Origin: Planctomycetia bacterium
GTDB taxonomy: Bacteria > Planctomycetota > Planctomycetia > Pirellulales > Thermoguttaceae
Reading direction: 5' to 3'
DNA length: 58,248 bases
NCBI GenBank assembly: GCA_030539035.1
Contig: JAUNSU010000011.1
Coordinates: forward strand, 1-58,248
A program made the translations under genes and the position numbers. Below, one piece after another: positions 36,984 to 45,600 of this stretch (positions are counted from its first letter, which is position 1; every line of letters begins with the position of its first letter). The notes beneath the pieces were generated by a model. That model worked only from the letters and a program-made list of their open reading frames with translations. It did not search any database and was not told where the DNA came from.

Positions 36984-38527
36984 CGCTGAAGAAGATCCAT
37001 CATTTTGCGATCGAGCTTGAGTCCGCGCCAATCTTCGTAATCGACATCCTCTCTCAAGCTGTTGGCAACACCGATCGATCCCCGGAAGTTCCACATAGCC
37101 CATCCCCAGCCGGCAGTTTGCCAGTTCTGGAGCATATCCTCCATCCATCTTAATACAACTGCGTGCGGGGTTTTATTATAGGATCCGAACTCTCCGACGA
37201 TCACGCCGCCCGCACCGCTTTTTTCGAAATCGATCCAGGGCTGGACAAAATTTTCCATGAGCCATTTTCGATTCTTGATCTTTCCTCCCGAGATCGAATT
37301 GTTTTTTTCATCCCAGAGATAAGGATTCTGCGGTTCGTTCCATTGATCGACCAAACGGAAGATCGCTTCGGAAGAGCCTTCGCTTTGGATCCCGATCTCA
37401 CTGATGCTCATCCAGTCCCCTTTAAGATTCCGAAGTTCGATTTTTGTCGTTCCCTCGGGAATATCGACAAAATAATCGCGATCGTAAATGTTCTGCCAGC
37501 ATTTCCATTCGGATTTAAAGACGGCTTTGGACCACTCGCCTTTCCCTTCAGAAGGACGAAAATCATGCTGGAAAACTTCTTGATCGTCTGCGTATACACA
37601 GAGCTGAGAACGGGAAGAAACGGTTCCGACCCGAATACGCAATTTCGCCTTTTTGGAAAAAGATCCGTTGATGGTGATCGGTTTTTTCGCTTCCTCCGTG
37701 ATTCCCTTTTTGGAAGGGGCAAAGAGTTTGCCGTTGCCTGTCGCGCTCGGCCATTGCGGATATGGGAATTGATCGCTGCCGCTCGCCCAGGAAGCCCGGT
37801 AATGGGAAAGTTCAAACGGCGTATATCCGCGCGTTGCCTGTGCGATTTGAAGATCTTTCAGCTGCTCAACAGGAACCCGGCCGTATTGAAGACCGTCGCA
37901 GATGATCAAACGATCCGGCGATTCCGATCGAATCGCGCCGATCACAATTTTCATCGCTTCGAGATAAGGATCCACCTCAACGGAAGCCGGTTCGTTCAAA
38001 AGATTAAAACTCAAACGGCTGTTCGGAATATCGCGATATCGTTTGGCAAATGTTTTCCAGTGAAGAGCGCATACTTCCTGAGCTTCGGGATCTTTCCAAA
38101 GAGACAGGGCTTCTTTCGGATTTGCGACCGTCCAGCCGGGCGCGCGGTGAAAGTTCATGCAGACATGAATTCCGTATTTTTCGCCGTATTCAACCGCCTG
38201 ATCGATTTCCTGAAGGGTTTTTTCCTTAAAAGAGCGCCAGTTTCCTTTTTCGATCCAGCAGCGGTAATCCATCGGCAGTCGGACGAAGTTGAATCCAAGA
38301 TCGTGAATATTGCGAAAATCGTCTTCCAGGAACGGTTTATTGGATCCGACATTGAATTTTTCGAGAAGATTGAATCCGCGCCATTTTGGCAGTTTTTGCC
38401 AATGGGGATTCGGCAATTCAGAAGCAGATCCCTCCGCAAAGGAAAGACCGCTCAGTACAGTTGTCCCGAGCAGTGCACCTGATTTCAGAAAATTCCGTCG
38501 GGAACAATGATCCAGATTTTTCGGCAT
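36977..38527 (-). CDS. Tat-exported GH5-like glycoside hydrolase
   Basis: The 516-residue protein starts with a twin-arginine signal (SRRNFLKSG, about 9-17) and an Ala/Ser-rich core, so it should leave the cell folded. The GH5 barrel shows VRLPMDYR and HVCMNFHRAPGW; the acid/base is Glu179 in FNLLNEP, and the nucleophile is Glu446 in GVIVGEFGSY. Both catalytic Glu are present. Between them, about 250-410, lies a beta-rich insertion (INGSFSKKAKLRIRVG onward) not found in simple GH5 enzymes, perhaps a carbohydrate-binding module. AAAGGAGG lies at the start. Substrate (beta-glucan or mannan) cannot be told. Confidence 0.88.
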   Translation of the reverse strand: MPKNLDHCSRRNFLKSGALLGTTVLSGLSFAEGSASELPNPHWQKLPKWRGFNLLEKFNVGSNKPFLEDDFRNIHDLGFNFVRLPMDYRCWIEKGNWRSFKEKTLQEIDQAVEYGEKYGIHVCMNFHRAPGWTVANPKEALSLWKDPEAQEVCALHWKTFAKRYRDIPNSRLSFNLLNEPASVEVDPYLEAMKIVIGAIRSESPDRLIICDGLQYGRVPVEQLKDLQIAQATRGYTPFELSHYRASWASGSDQFPYPQWPSATGNGKLFAPSKKGITEEAKKPITINGSFSKKAKLRIRVGTVSSRSQLCVYADDQEVFQHDFRPSEGKGEWSKAVFKSEWKCWQNIYDRDYFVDIPEGTTKIELRNLKGDWMSISEIGIQSEGSSEAIFRLVDQWNEPQNPYLWDEKNNSISGGKIKNRKWLMENFVQPWIDFEKSGAGGVIVGEFGSYNKTPHAVVLRWMEDMLQNWQTAGWGWAMWNFRGSIGVANSLREDVDYEDWRGLKLDRKMMDLLQRY

Positions 38528-38659
38528 TTCAATCCTCCTTTATAAAAAATTATTCGGGAATATCCTTTGGATATTCTGATTCATCAAATCGAATCTTCGA
38601 GAACGGTTTAAAAAATCCTGAAAAAGGAGCTTTCCGCCCGCATTTTCTTCTTTTACGCC

Positions 38660-38688
38660 GTTTCCTGAACAGGACATGAACAGGAAAC
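38660..38688 (-). promoter_or_regulatory. Inverted repeat in the GH5 leader
   Basis: The arms GTTTCCTG (38660-38667) and CAGGAAAC (38681-38688) are perfect inverses; the centre repeats CCTGAACAGG-like half-sites. It lies 22 bases downstream of the GH5 -10 in the transcribed leader, so it may be an operator or an RNA hairpin. Confidence 0.5.
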
Positions 38689-38709
38689 AGAACTTTTAAA
38701 ACCGCCCTT

Positions 38710-38738
38710 ATTATAATTTCGATCGATTGGAAAAGCAA
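38710..38738 (-). promoter_or_regulatory. Promoter of the GH5 gene
   Basis: On the minus strand TTGCTT (38738-38733), 17 bases, TATAAT (38715-38710). The leader would be about 175 bases. Confidence 0.6.
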
Positions 38739-38770
38739 GATACCGCAGATTTCGAAATTTCCCTGCTTGC

Positions 38771-38799
38771 TTGACCGTTCTTCCGGATTATGATATACT
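38771..38799 (+). promoter_or_regulatory. Promoter of dnaB
   Basis: TTGACC (38771-38776), 17-base spacer, TATACT (38794-38799); one of the best sigma-70 type matches in the window. Confidence 0.7.
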
Positions 38800-38986
38800 C
38801 AAGGACTGATTTTTTACGGATGGAACGATCTTTATCGGCAAAAAATTGCGATTTCACATAATATTCACCCTGCATTATCTTTATCAAAATGAGGTTTATC
38901 GCCCCGCTTTGCCGAATCTCGTCCGATCTTGACAGGTCTCCGTTGAAGATCCTTCCCAGAATCCAAAGGCCGGAAAAAGAGAAATA

Positions 38987-40462
38987 ATGGAAGAAAAACA
39001 GAATAAACGGATAAGAAAACGAAGCGAAAAAGAGAAAACAGCGGAGCTCCCTTCCTCCGGCGATCTTTTCGATCGAATGCCCCCTTCCAGCCTGGAAGCG
39101 GAAAAAAACGTGGTCGGCGCCATTCTCCTTGATCCCCTGATCTGCGATGAAATCGCTCTGCTCCTTCGGCCTTCCGACTTTTATTCCGATGCTCTGCGCC
39201 GGATCTATACCCAGTTGCTCCATTTGCATAATTCCGGATCAGGAATTGATCTTGTCCTTCTGAAGGAACGCTTACAGGAAACCGGAGAACTCGAAGAGGT
39301 CGGAGGAATCGTTTTCCTCGCCGAATTGATGAATTCCGTTCAAACCGTTGCTCATGCGGTGCATTACGCGGGAATCGTACGCGATCAGGCCGTTCGCCGC
39401 GATCTGATCCATGCAAGCACCATTAACCTGCAAGAAGCTTTTTTGCCCCAGACCCCGGTTCGGGAACTCGTAAGCCAAGCGGAAGAACGGATCTTCGCGA
39501 TCGGCGATTCCCGAAGTTCCAATCAGGTGGTCAGCATCGAAAAAGTAATGCAGGATTCGGTTTCGATGATCCAGAGGCGATCAGAAGGCGCGTCCGACGG
39601 CGTTCCAACCGGATTTATTGATCTCGACGATCTTTTGGGAGGCTTGCACCCCTCCGAATTGGTGATCCTGGCCGCTCGGCCAAGTATGGGCAAAACCGCG
39701 TTCGCCGCCAATATTGCCGCGAATGTCGCCCTTCAGCAAAAGCAGCCCGTTCTTTTTTTCAGCCTGGAAATGTCCAAAATCGAACTCGGGATCCGCTTTC
39801 TCTGCGCCCATGGAAAAATCAAGGGATCCAAGCTCAAAGGAGGAACGCTCTCCGTAGAAGATAATAAAAAAGTCGTAAAAGCCGCATCCGCATTGAGTGA
39901 ATCCACACTTTTTTTCGACGATTCTCCCAGTCGAACGGTTACCGAAATCGGGGCGATGTGCCGGCGAATCAAACGGCAAAGCGGATCCCTTGCCCTCGTT
40001 GTAATCGACTATCTCGGATTGATCGAACCGGATAATGCACAGGATCCCCGACAGGAACAGGTCGCGAAAATAGCCCGACGGCTCAAAGGACTTGCCCGTG
40101 AGATGGAAGTTCCGATCCTTTGTCTTTCCCAGCTCAACCGAATGGCCGAGGTAACCAAGGACAACCGTCCCCGTTTGAGCCATTTACGCGAATCCGGCGC
40201 AATCGAACAGGACGCCGACGTCGTAATGTTCGTCCATCGTGAGGAATATTATCATTCCCGGGAAGAAGCTGAAGATAAAAAATTGATCGGAAAAGCGGAA
40301 ATTATTGTTGCCAAACAACGAAATGGTCCGATAGGAACAGTGGATCTTGCCTGGTTGGGTGAATACACCGTCTTTACCAACATGAAGAAAGACGCCGATC
40401 CAGGCGAGTATCAGGAGTTCAACGATTACGATGATGATTTTAGCGGGCAATCCGGGTTTTAA
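38987..40462 (+). CDS. dnaB: Replicative DNA helicase DnaB
   Basis: The 491-residue protein has the DnaB order: an N-terminal helical domain (from PPSSLEAEKNVVGAILLDP near 32, to about 150), a linker, and a RecA-type motor from about 205. Walker A is ARPSMGKT (230-237). Walker B is ALVVIDYLGLI near 337, and the final motif SHLRESGAIEQDADVVMFVHR is diagnostic. DnaB unwinds the replication fork. A basic 25-residue N-terminal leader precedes the domain. An excellent promoter lies at 38771-38799. The CPBP gene follows after 24 bases and may be cotranscribed. Confidence 0.97.
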   Translation: MEEKQNKRIRKRSEKEKTAELPSSGDLFDRMPPSSLEAEKNVVGAILLDPLICDEIALLLRPSDFYSDALRRIYTQLLHLHNSGSGIDLVLLKERLQETGELEEVGGIVFLAELMNSVQTVAHAVHYAGIVRDQAVRRDLIHASTINLQEAFLPQTPVRELVSQAEERIFAIGDSRSSNQVVSIEKVMQDSVSMIQRRSEGASDGVPTGFIDLDDLLGGLHPSELVILAARPSMGKTAFAANIAANVALQQKQPVLFFSLEMSKIELGIRFLCAHGKIKGSKLKGGTLSVEDNKKVVKAASALSESTLFFDDSPSRTVTEIGAMCRRIKRQSGSLALVVIDYLGLIEPDNAQDPRQEQVAKIARRLKGLAREMEVPILCLSQLNRMAEVTKDNRPRLSHLRESGAIEQDADVVMFVHREEYYHSREEAEDKKLIGKAEIIVAKQRNGPIGTVDLAWLGEYTVFTNMKKDADPGEYQEFNDYDDDFSGQSGF

Positions 40463-40486
40463 TGACCCGGATCTTCGGAGAGTATG

Positions 40487-41221
40487 ATGAAAGTCCTTAC
40501 AGATTTTTTCCTTGGTTTTTTTCGAGGTTCGTCCTTTAAGCCGACGATCATTATTCTCTATTCGCTGCTGGCGCTGGTTTGCTGGAAATATATTCCCGCC
40601 GCGCCGCATTTAGCGGATCTTGAAGGCCATCAGATCCTTGATGTCAACAATTGTACTCCCCAGCTCTTTTTACTTGGGGCCCGCAAAATTTTTGCCGCCT
40701 TCTTCCTGATGGGAGTCGGACCGTTTTTGATCGTCAAATTTCTTTTTCGGGAAAAGATCTCGGATTACGGGCTCCGCCTGGGAGATTTTTCGCGGACAGT
40801 GCGAACGTTGATGATCTACCTTCCGATCATGATCCTGATCTCCTTCTTCAGCGCCGCAGAAAAAGGATTTTATGCCGTCTATCCGTATAATCCCTGGTCG
40901 GGAGCAGGATCCTCGGCTTTTTGGATCCACGCGGTTCTCTATCTTTTTTTCTATTATCTCGCCTGGGAATTTCTCTTTCGGGGCTTTATTCAACATGGAC
41001 TTGAAGCGTCCTGCGGGCTTACAAACGCGATTTTAATACAAACCCTTGCTTCCGTAATGCTTCATTTCGGGCATCCTTTTACCGAAGTACTGGGATCAAT
41101 TGCAGGAGGTCTGTTCTGGGGATTTATTGTCGTTCGGACACGATCTCTCTATTCCGGATGGCTCCAGCATGCCGCATTGGGAATCTTTCTGGACTACTTC
41201 CTGATTCGAAATATCACCTGA
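40487..41221 (+). CDS. CPBP-family intramembrane glutamic protease
   Basis: GGAG (40477-40480) is six bases from the ATG at 40487, which is therefore preferred to 40484; this gives 244 residues. There are about seven transmembrane segments. The CPBP motifs are present: WEFLFRGF near 166 (motif 1, with Trp in place of the first Glu of EExxxR), LHFGHP near 197 and a third motif SGWLQHAALG near 228. CPBP proteases cleave within membranes (CAAX or bacteriocin-immunity types). Only one of the two motif-1 Glu residues remains, a common variant. Substrate unknown. Confidence 0.85.
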   Translation: MKVLTDFFLGFFRGSSFKPTIIILYSLLALVCWKYIPAAPHLADLEGHQILDVNNCTPQLFLLGARKIFAAFFLMGVGPFLIVKFLFREKISDYGLRLGDFSRTVRTLMIYLPIMILISFFSAAEKGFYAVYPYNPWSGAGSSAFWIHAVLYLFFYYLAWEFLFRGFIQHGLEASCGLTNAILIQTLASVMLHFGHPFTEVLGSIAGGLFWGFIVVRTRSLYSGWLQHAALGIFLDYFLIRNIT

Positions 41222-41337
41222 AATCATGATTGTATTATTTTCAAGCAGTGATTAAAAAACATACACCTTCCCGAAAGGAAAAGAGCTTACTTTTTGGTAA
41301 AATAGTGTATTTAGATAATATATTTTAACATATTTTA

Positions 41338-41354
41338 TTGGCATTCTTTTTGCG
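41338..41354 (+). promoter_or_regulatory. Sigma-54 (RpoN) type promoter
   Basis: The 17 bases TTGGCATTCTTTTTGCG match the -24/-12 consensus: TTGGCA at one end and TTGC at the other, with GG (41340-41341) and GC (41352-41353) separated by exactly ten bases. Transcription would start near 41364. TTGGCA with ATGAAT 17 bases later is a weaker sigma-70 reading of the same sequence. Confidence 0.6.
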
Positions 41355-41363
41355 TATTAGATG

Positions 41364-41479
41364 AATTGCTGGTTTTGTGTGCGAGTCGAAATGCTTTATA
41401 TCGTGGTTATAGGATACCTTGCCCTTTCCTTTTCCAAGTTGGTTTAGTGAACCAACTCATTTCGACTCACACTTTTTTT
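41364..41479 (+). ncRNA. Candidate structured small RNA with fold-back stem and terminator
   Basis: The arms 41379-41393 (GTGCGAGTCGAAATG) and 41458-41472 (CATTTCGACTCACAC) pair over 15 positions with one mismatch, bringing the 5' and 3' ends together. Directly 5' of the second arm is a hairpin with AGTTGGTT (41437-41444), loop TAGTG and AACCAACT (41450-41457). TTTTTTT (41473-41479) follows the closing stem, so this stem is also a rho-independent terminator. Between 41394 and 41436 lies a mostly unpaired, pyrimidine-rich region. It matches no RNA family I know. It is not a tRNA or 6S RNA by shape. Confidence 0.6.
41391..41447 (+). CDS. 18-residue hydrophobic ORF inside the small RNA (speculative)
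   Basis: ATG at 41391 opens MLYIVVIGYLALSFSKLV and stops at TAG 41445-41447. The peptide is a single hydrophobic stretch ending in a Lys, like small membrane peptides of type I toxin systems. The start codon lies in the 5' arm of the long stem, so folding would hide it, and the stop lies in the apical loop of the inner hairpin. There is only a weak GAG ribosome site. An ORF of this length can arise by chance. Confidence 0.3.
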   Translation: MLYIVVIGYLALSFSKLV

Positions 41480-41694
41480 CGCTCTCTCTTTGATTTTTTA
41501 CAGATTTTCGCTTTTCTCCGACAGAAAGTTCTATTTTGATTTATTGAAAGAAGGCAAACCGGTCCGATTTATGCTTTCTTTTTTGAAAATTCTACAAATC
41601 ACAGATAAACGTGCTAATATTCTCAAAAAACGGAATAAGGAAACTGATTCATGAGCTATTGATATAAAAACGGAAAGGGCAGGGGGGTTTGGAT

Positions 41695-41886
41695 ATGATT
41701 CGTTCCATCATTATTGGATTGGGTATTTCGACCATTATGATCGGATTGCAGCTTTTTTGTTTTCAGGAGCTGACGATAAAAACCGACGTGGAAAAATCTC
41801 TTAAAATCGCGGATTTTCTTCCTTACAGTCTGGTTTGCACCGGATTGATTGTCTATCTGTACGGGTATCAAATTCATAAAGTTTGA
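41695..41886 (+). CDS. Small two-helix membrane protein
   Basis: ATG 41695 lies seven bases after AGGGGGG; TTG 41689 in the same frame is an alternative. The 63-residue protein has two transmembrane helices (IIIGLGISTIMIGLQLFCF and LPYSLVCTGLIVYLYGY) joined by a short charged loop. Not recognised. It follows the small-RNA locus and precedes a lipoprotein gene. Confidence 0.6.
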   Translation: MIRSIIIGLGISTIMIGLQLFCFQELTIKTDVEKSLKIADFLPYSLVCTGLIVYLYGYQIHKV

Positions 41887-41935
41887 AATATCTTCCTCTA
41901 ATATTGAAAATTGATGTTGACATAAAGATCTAAAA

Positions 41936-41951
41936 ACGGGAAACTTCCCGT
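41936..41951. promoter_or_regulatory. Short palindrome upstream of the lipoprotein gene
   Basis: ACGGGA (41936-41941) and TCCCGT (41946-41951) flank AACT. TTGACA lies just upstream at 41917-41922, but no good -10 follows at the right distance. Possible operator. Confidence 0.3.
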
Positions 41952-42035
41952 GTATCGTTTAAACTGAATTCCCTGCGGAGATCGGACCGCGATTTCTGTT
42001 CCGAATGATGATCATCGTTGAAAAAGGAGTTTTCA

Positions 42036-42605
42036 ATGCTGCGCAATATCATGATCGTATTTTTTCTGGTAATTCCCCTGTTTTATACAGGATGCGGAAA
42101 ACAAAACAGCCCGGAAATTTCAAAAACCGCGATTCCTTCGAAAGATTCTCCCACATCGAAGGAAAGTCCTTCGGCCGATCCAAATCTGAATATCGATTCA
42201 AAGGAGAGCGCGGAAGGGATCACGAATCAATTTTTTAAGTCCTTTTTCGGCGGAGATGATAAAACGGCCTTTGCCCTGTTGACTCCAAAAGCGCAATCCG
42301 CGACCCGAAATACATTTACCGCGTCTGCAAACGACACGATCAAATGGAAGATCATGAAAAAAACAGAAAATCAGGATCATGCGCTTGTTTATGTCAATGT
42401 TCACGATCTGAACGAAGACGGATCCATTTCAAAAGAAGAATTGGTTTTTTCACTGAATAAAAGCGAAGAACACTGGGGTGTTGCCGGCTTTACCGCAGGC
42501 GATTTAACCGTGAGCTTTGAAACCGTTCAAAATCCCGCAGAGAAAACGGGAACCGATCATGTACAGATCGGACAAAGTCCTCTCTCTCAAACGGATATCC
42601 GATAG
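42036..42605 (+). CDS. Small lipoprotein with NTF2-like (DUF4878-type) domain
   Basis: The start at 42036 follows AAAAAGGAG; the longer frame from 42018 lacks a site. The 189-residue protein has a lipobox FYTGC at about 17-21. After a Ser/Pro/Lys linker, residues 65-165 (GITNQFFKSFFGGDDKTAFALLTPKAQ and on to EHWGVAGFTAG) fit the cone-shaped NTF2/DUF4878 fold, which usually binds small molecules or partners outside the cytoplasmic membrane. The next gene starts 24 bases downstream. Function unknown. Confidence 0.72.
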   Translation: MLRNIMIVFFLVIPLFYTGCGKQNSPEISKTAIPSKDSPTSKESPSADPNLNIDSKESAEGITNQFFKSFFGGDDKTAFALLTPKAQSATRNTFTASANDTIKWKIMKKTENQDHALVYVNVHDLNEDGSISKEELVFSLNKSEEHWGVAGFTAGDLTVSFETVQNPAEKTGTDHVQIGQSPLSQTDIR

Positions 42606-42629
42606 TTCTCTTTTTTCAGAAATGCCGAT

Positions 42630-45600
42630 ATGATGGGATCTTTCCAAAAAAACGTGTTTGCGTTCCTTTGCAATAAAAAGATCACGATCTTTTTTTTGAT
42701 CTTTTTCATGGAAGGATCCCTTCTTTACGATCTTTCCTCTCTGCACGCACAGGGATGGAAAATGTATGTCGATGAAATCAAAAAGGAGAGCGCGGGAAAA
42801 AAAGCAGGAAACAAAGATCCTTTTTTGCCCGATCGAAGGGAAGATCCCGGACCCGCACCGCATAAGAATTCTTCCGCCCGTTCTCCGGAAAACAAGCGCT
42901 CCGGAATACGGGGAACACTCGGATTTGATCAGATCCTGGGATCCGATTATCGGACCGATTCCGCAAACCCTTCCCCGGAAATCCCCGATGCGGACAAAGA
43001 TCGGCAATCCCGTCCAAAAGCGATTCCTTCATGCCGTGCGCTTACCGCGATGCGAAATTCCGCTTCCCTGAATGATCTGTTCTTCACCGATCCTTTACAC
43101 GGCTGGGTTGTCGGCGACCGGGGAACTTTATGGACAACTTCCGACGGCGGAATCCATTGGAATCTTGTTCCTCTTCCTGTCGATGCGGATCTTTATTCCG
43201 TTCATTTTATCAATCCGGATCTCGGAATGATCGCGGGAGGATCGCTTCTTTCCTCCACACAAAACGGACAGGGAACCATTCTTCGAACCGAAGATGGGGG
43301 CAAAAGCTGGAAGATCATCGAACATCATTCCTTTCCCATCCTTCGAAAAGTCTGTTTTCGGGATCCGGCCAATGTCCTGATCGCGGGCGATTCCTCGGAA
43401 CTCTATCCGGGCGGACTCTTTCACAGCACGGATTCCGGAAAAACATGGACGGCGGATACAGGAAATCGAAATGCGGGAATTGCCGACTTTTGCCGCGCTC
43501 CAGGAATGGACAACACGATCGGATTGACAAACAACGGATCTATTCTCTCCATCAAAGGATCGCGCAGGGAAACAATTTCCATTCCCGTCGGACAATATCG
43601 TCTTCGTGATCTTTCGGCCGGTAATTCCAACGCCCCGATCCGAATGGTTGGAGAAGCAGGAATGATGCTGCAATCGAACGACGGCGGAATCAGCTGGTCC
43701 CGTTTTTCAGGAAATCTCGGCGCCGATCTGCTCCATCGATTTGATCTGAACACGCTCTTCGCTTATGGTCCCTATATTTGGACCGGAGGGGAGCCCGGAA
43801 GCTTGATCTTTTATTCCCAAGATGGGGGATCTTCCTGGAACAGCGCTTTTACCGGTGTTCGGACTCCCGTTCGGCGGATCTTTTTTACCGATCCTCAAAA
43901 TGGATGGGCTGTTGGCGATCTCGGAACCATTCTCGCCTCCCGTGATGGAGGACGATCCTGGTCGGTTCAGCGCGAAGGAGGAAAACGATTGGCTTTTCTC
44001 GCCCTTTGGGGAAAAGGAACAAACCTTCCCTGGGATGCTTTCGTTCAATCTGCCGGGGAAGAAGGATATCTTGGCCGTGTTCATTTGCTTGTTCGGGAAA
44101 ATAATCCCAAAGATCTTTGTGATGAAATTCCTCTTTCCCTGCGGATCAGAGAAGCGGTACTGGAGTCCGGAATGGACGGCCTTTCCGAAAGTTCCGCCTT
44201 TCACCTGGATTCGGATCAATACGGACTGGATCCGAAAAAAATCATGGATCTCTTCAATCGGGACAATGATGGTAAAGGCCTGAACAAACTGCGGGAATAT
44301 CTCGTTCGTCTTCTTCGCATTTGGCGGCCCTCTGTTCTCATGATCGAAGACGGGAATACGGATTCGATTTCCTGGATTCTGGAACGGGAACTTCCGCTTG
44401 CAATTCAACAGGCGGCGGATCCTCTCGCGTATCCGGAGCATTTTACACTCTGCCGCCTCGATCCCTGGAAGACAGAAAGAGTCTATCGCCGAAAAAATCC
44501 GCTCGGATCAGGGCCGCGATCTCTGTCCGATCTCGCGAGCCGGGAAAGCACTCCCGAAAAATACGATCTGAAATTGGACACCTCTCTGTTTTGTCCTTCG
44601 CTGGGGCGATCCGTTGGCGAGATCGCACGAACCGCACGCGGATTTCTGATCGATCGCAGTCCGCTTGTTCCGAAAGCACTTTACTTTGAAAAGGTCTATT
44701 CCCAAAAAGAAAATGCCGGATCCGGGTTCTTCGATTCCCTGAATATCGAATACGGATCAGAAGCTCGAAGAATTCCGCAAACAGAACTTCTTTCCCAAAG
44801 GGAAAAGTTGATTCAACGCGCTTCCGAACGAAGAAAGATCCTGGGCATTACCGAGTCCCTTGCGCAGCGGCAAAAAGAAAGTCCCCGCGGTGAAAAGTAT
44901 TTGCTTACAGCGGAAATTGCAAATCTGATCGGAAATCCCGATCCGGATCTCGCGGTGGAAGCTCTCCTTACCCTTGGAAAAGAATTTTGGCAATACGGCG
45001 ATTGGCTTTCCGCCGAAGAGATCTATTCGTTAATCCCGCTTAAATATCCCTACTGTTCTTCCGGAAGGGAATCCCTGATTTGGCTCGTCGGTTTTTATTC
45101 CAGTCGGGAAATATTCTGGCGGCTTCAGGACAAAAACAGAGCGGTATCCGCCAAGATCAAAGTTGATCCGGATCATCCCGCACAGAGCAATCAAAGCCGG
45201 CTTGCCGTTGATCCTTCCCGAACAGATAATCGCCTCCAAAATGCGCAGGATCTCGGAAAGATGATTCGGGAGCTGTATCCCGAACTTTATATGGATCCAA
45301 GGATCCGATTTCCATTGGCCGCCGCTCGACGGGAACAAGGCTTTACTCAGGAAGCGATGAAGTATTATCTGAACAGAAGCCTGATCTCCAAAGACGATTT
45401 ATGGGGGATTCGGGCCAAAGCGGAATACTGGCTTCTTGACCCCAATCGACAGGCGCTTTCGCCGGAAGAACAGATCTGTCCGCTCGGATCGCTTTCCTGT
45501 CGTGCGGTTACAAAAAAACCTTATTTGGACGGAAAATTTGAGCCGGAGATCTGGAGTTCCGCAGAACGGGTTTCCCTTTCCGCCAAGCGGCTGAAAATGC

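Larger units (their letters stand above)
38528..38986. other. Divergent intergenic region GH5 / dnaB
   Basis: This 459-base gap holds a promoter in each direction and an inverted repeat, listed separately. No ORF or RNA gene is otherwise seen. The dnaB leader from about 38806 is about 180 bases and shows no strong fold by eye. Confidence 0.6.
41222..41694. other. Intergenic region holding a candidate small RNA
   Basis: The 473-base gap is AT-rich. It contains the sigma-54-like promoter, the folded RNA and the short ORF listed separately (41338-41479). The last 210 bases before the small membrane protein show no clear promoter and no other ORF with a ribosome site. Confidence 0.6.

Noticed and set aside
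37163..38482. 439-codon plus-strand ORF opposite the GH5 gene
   Set aside because: Antisense shadow; the opposite frame has a Tat signal, both catalytic Glu and a strong ribosome site.
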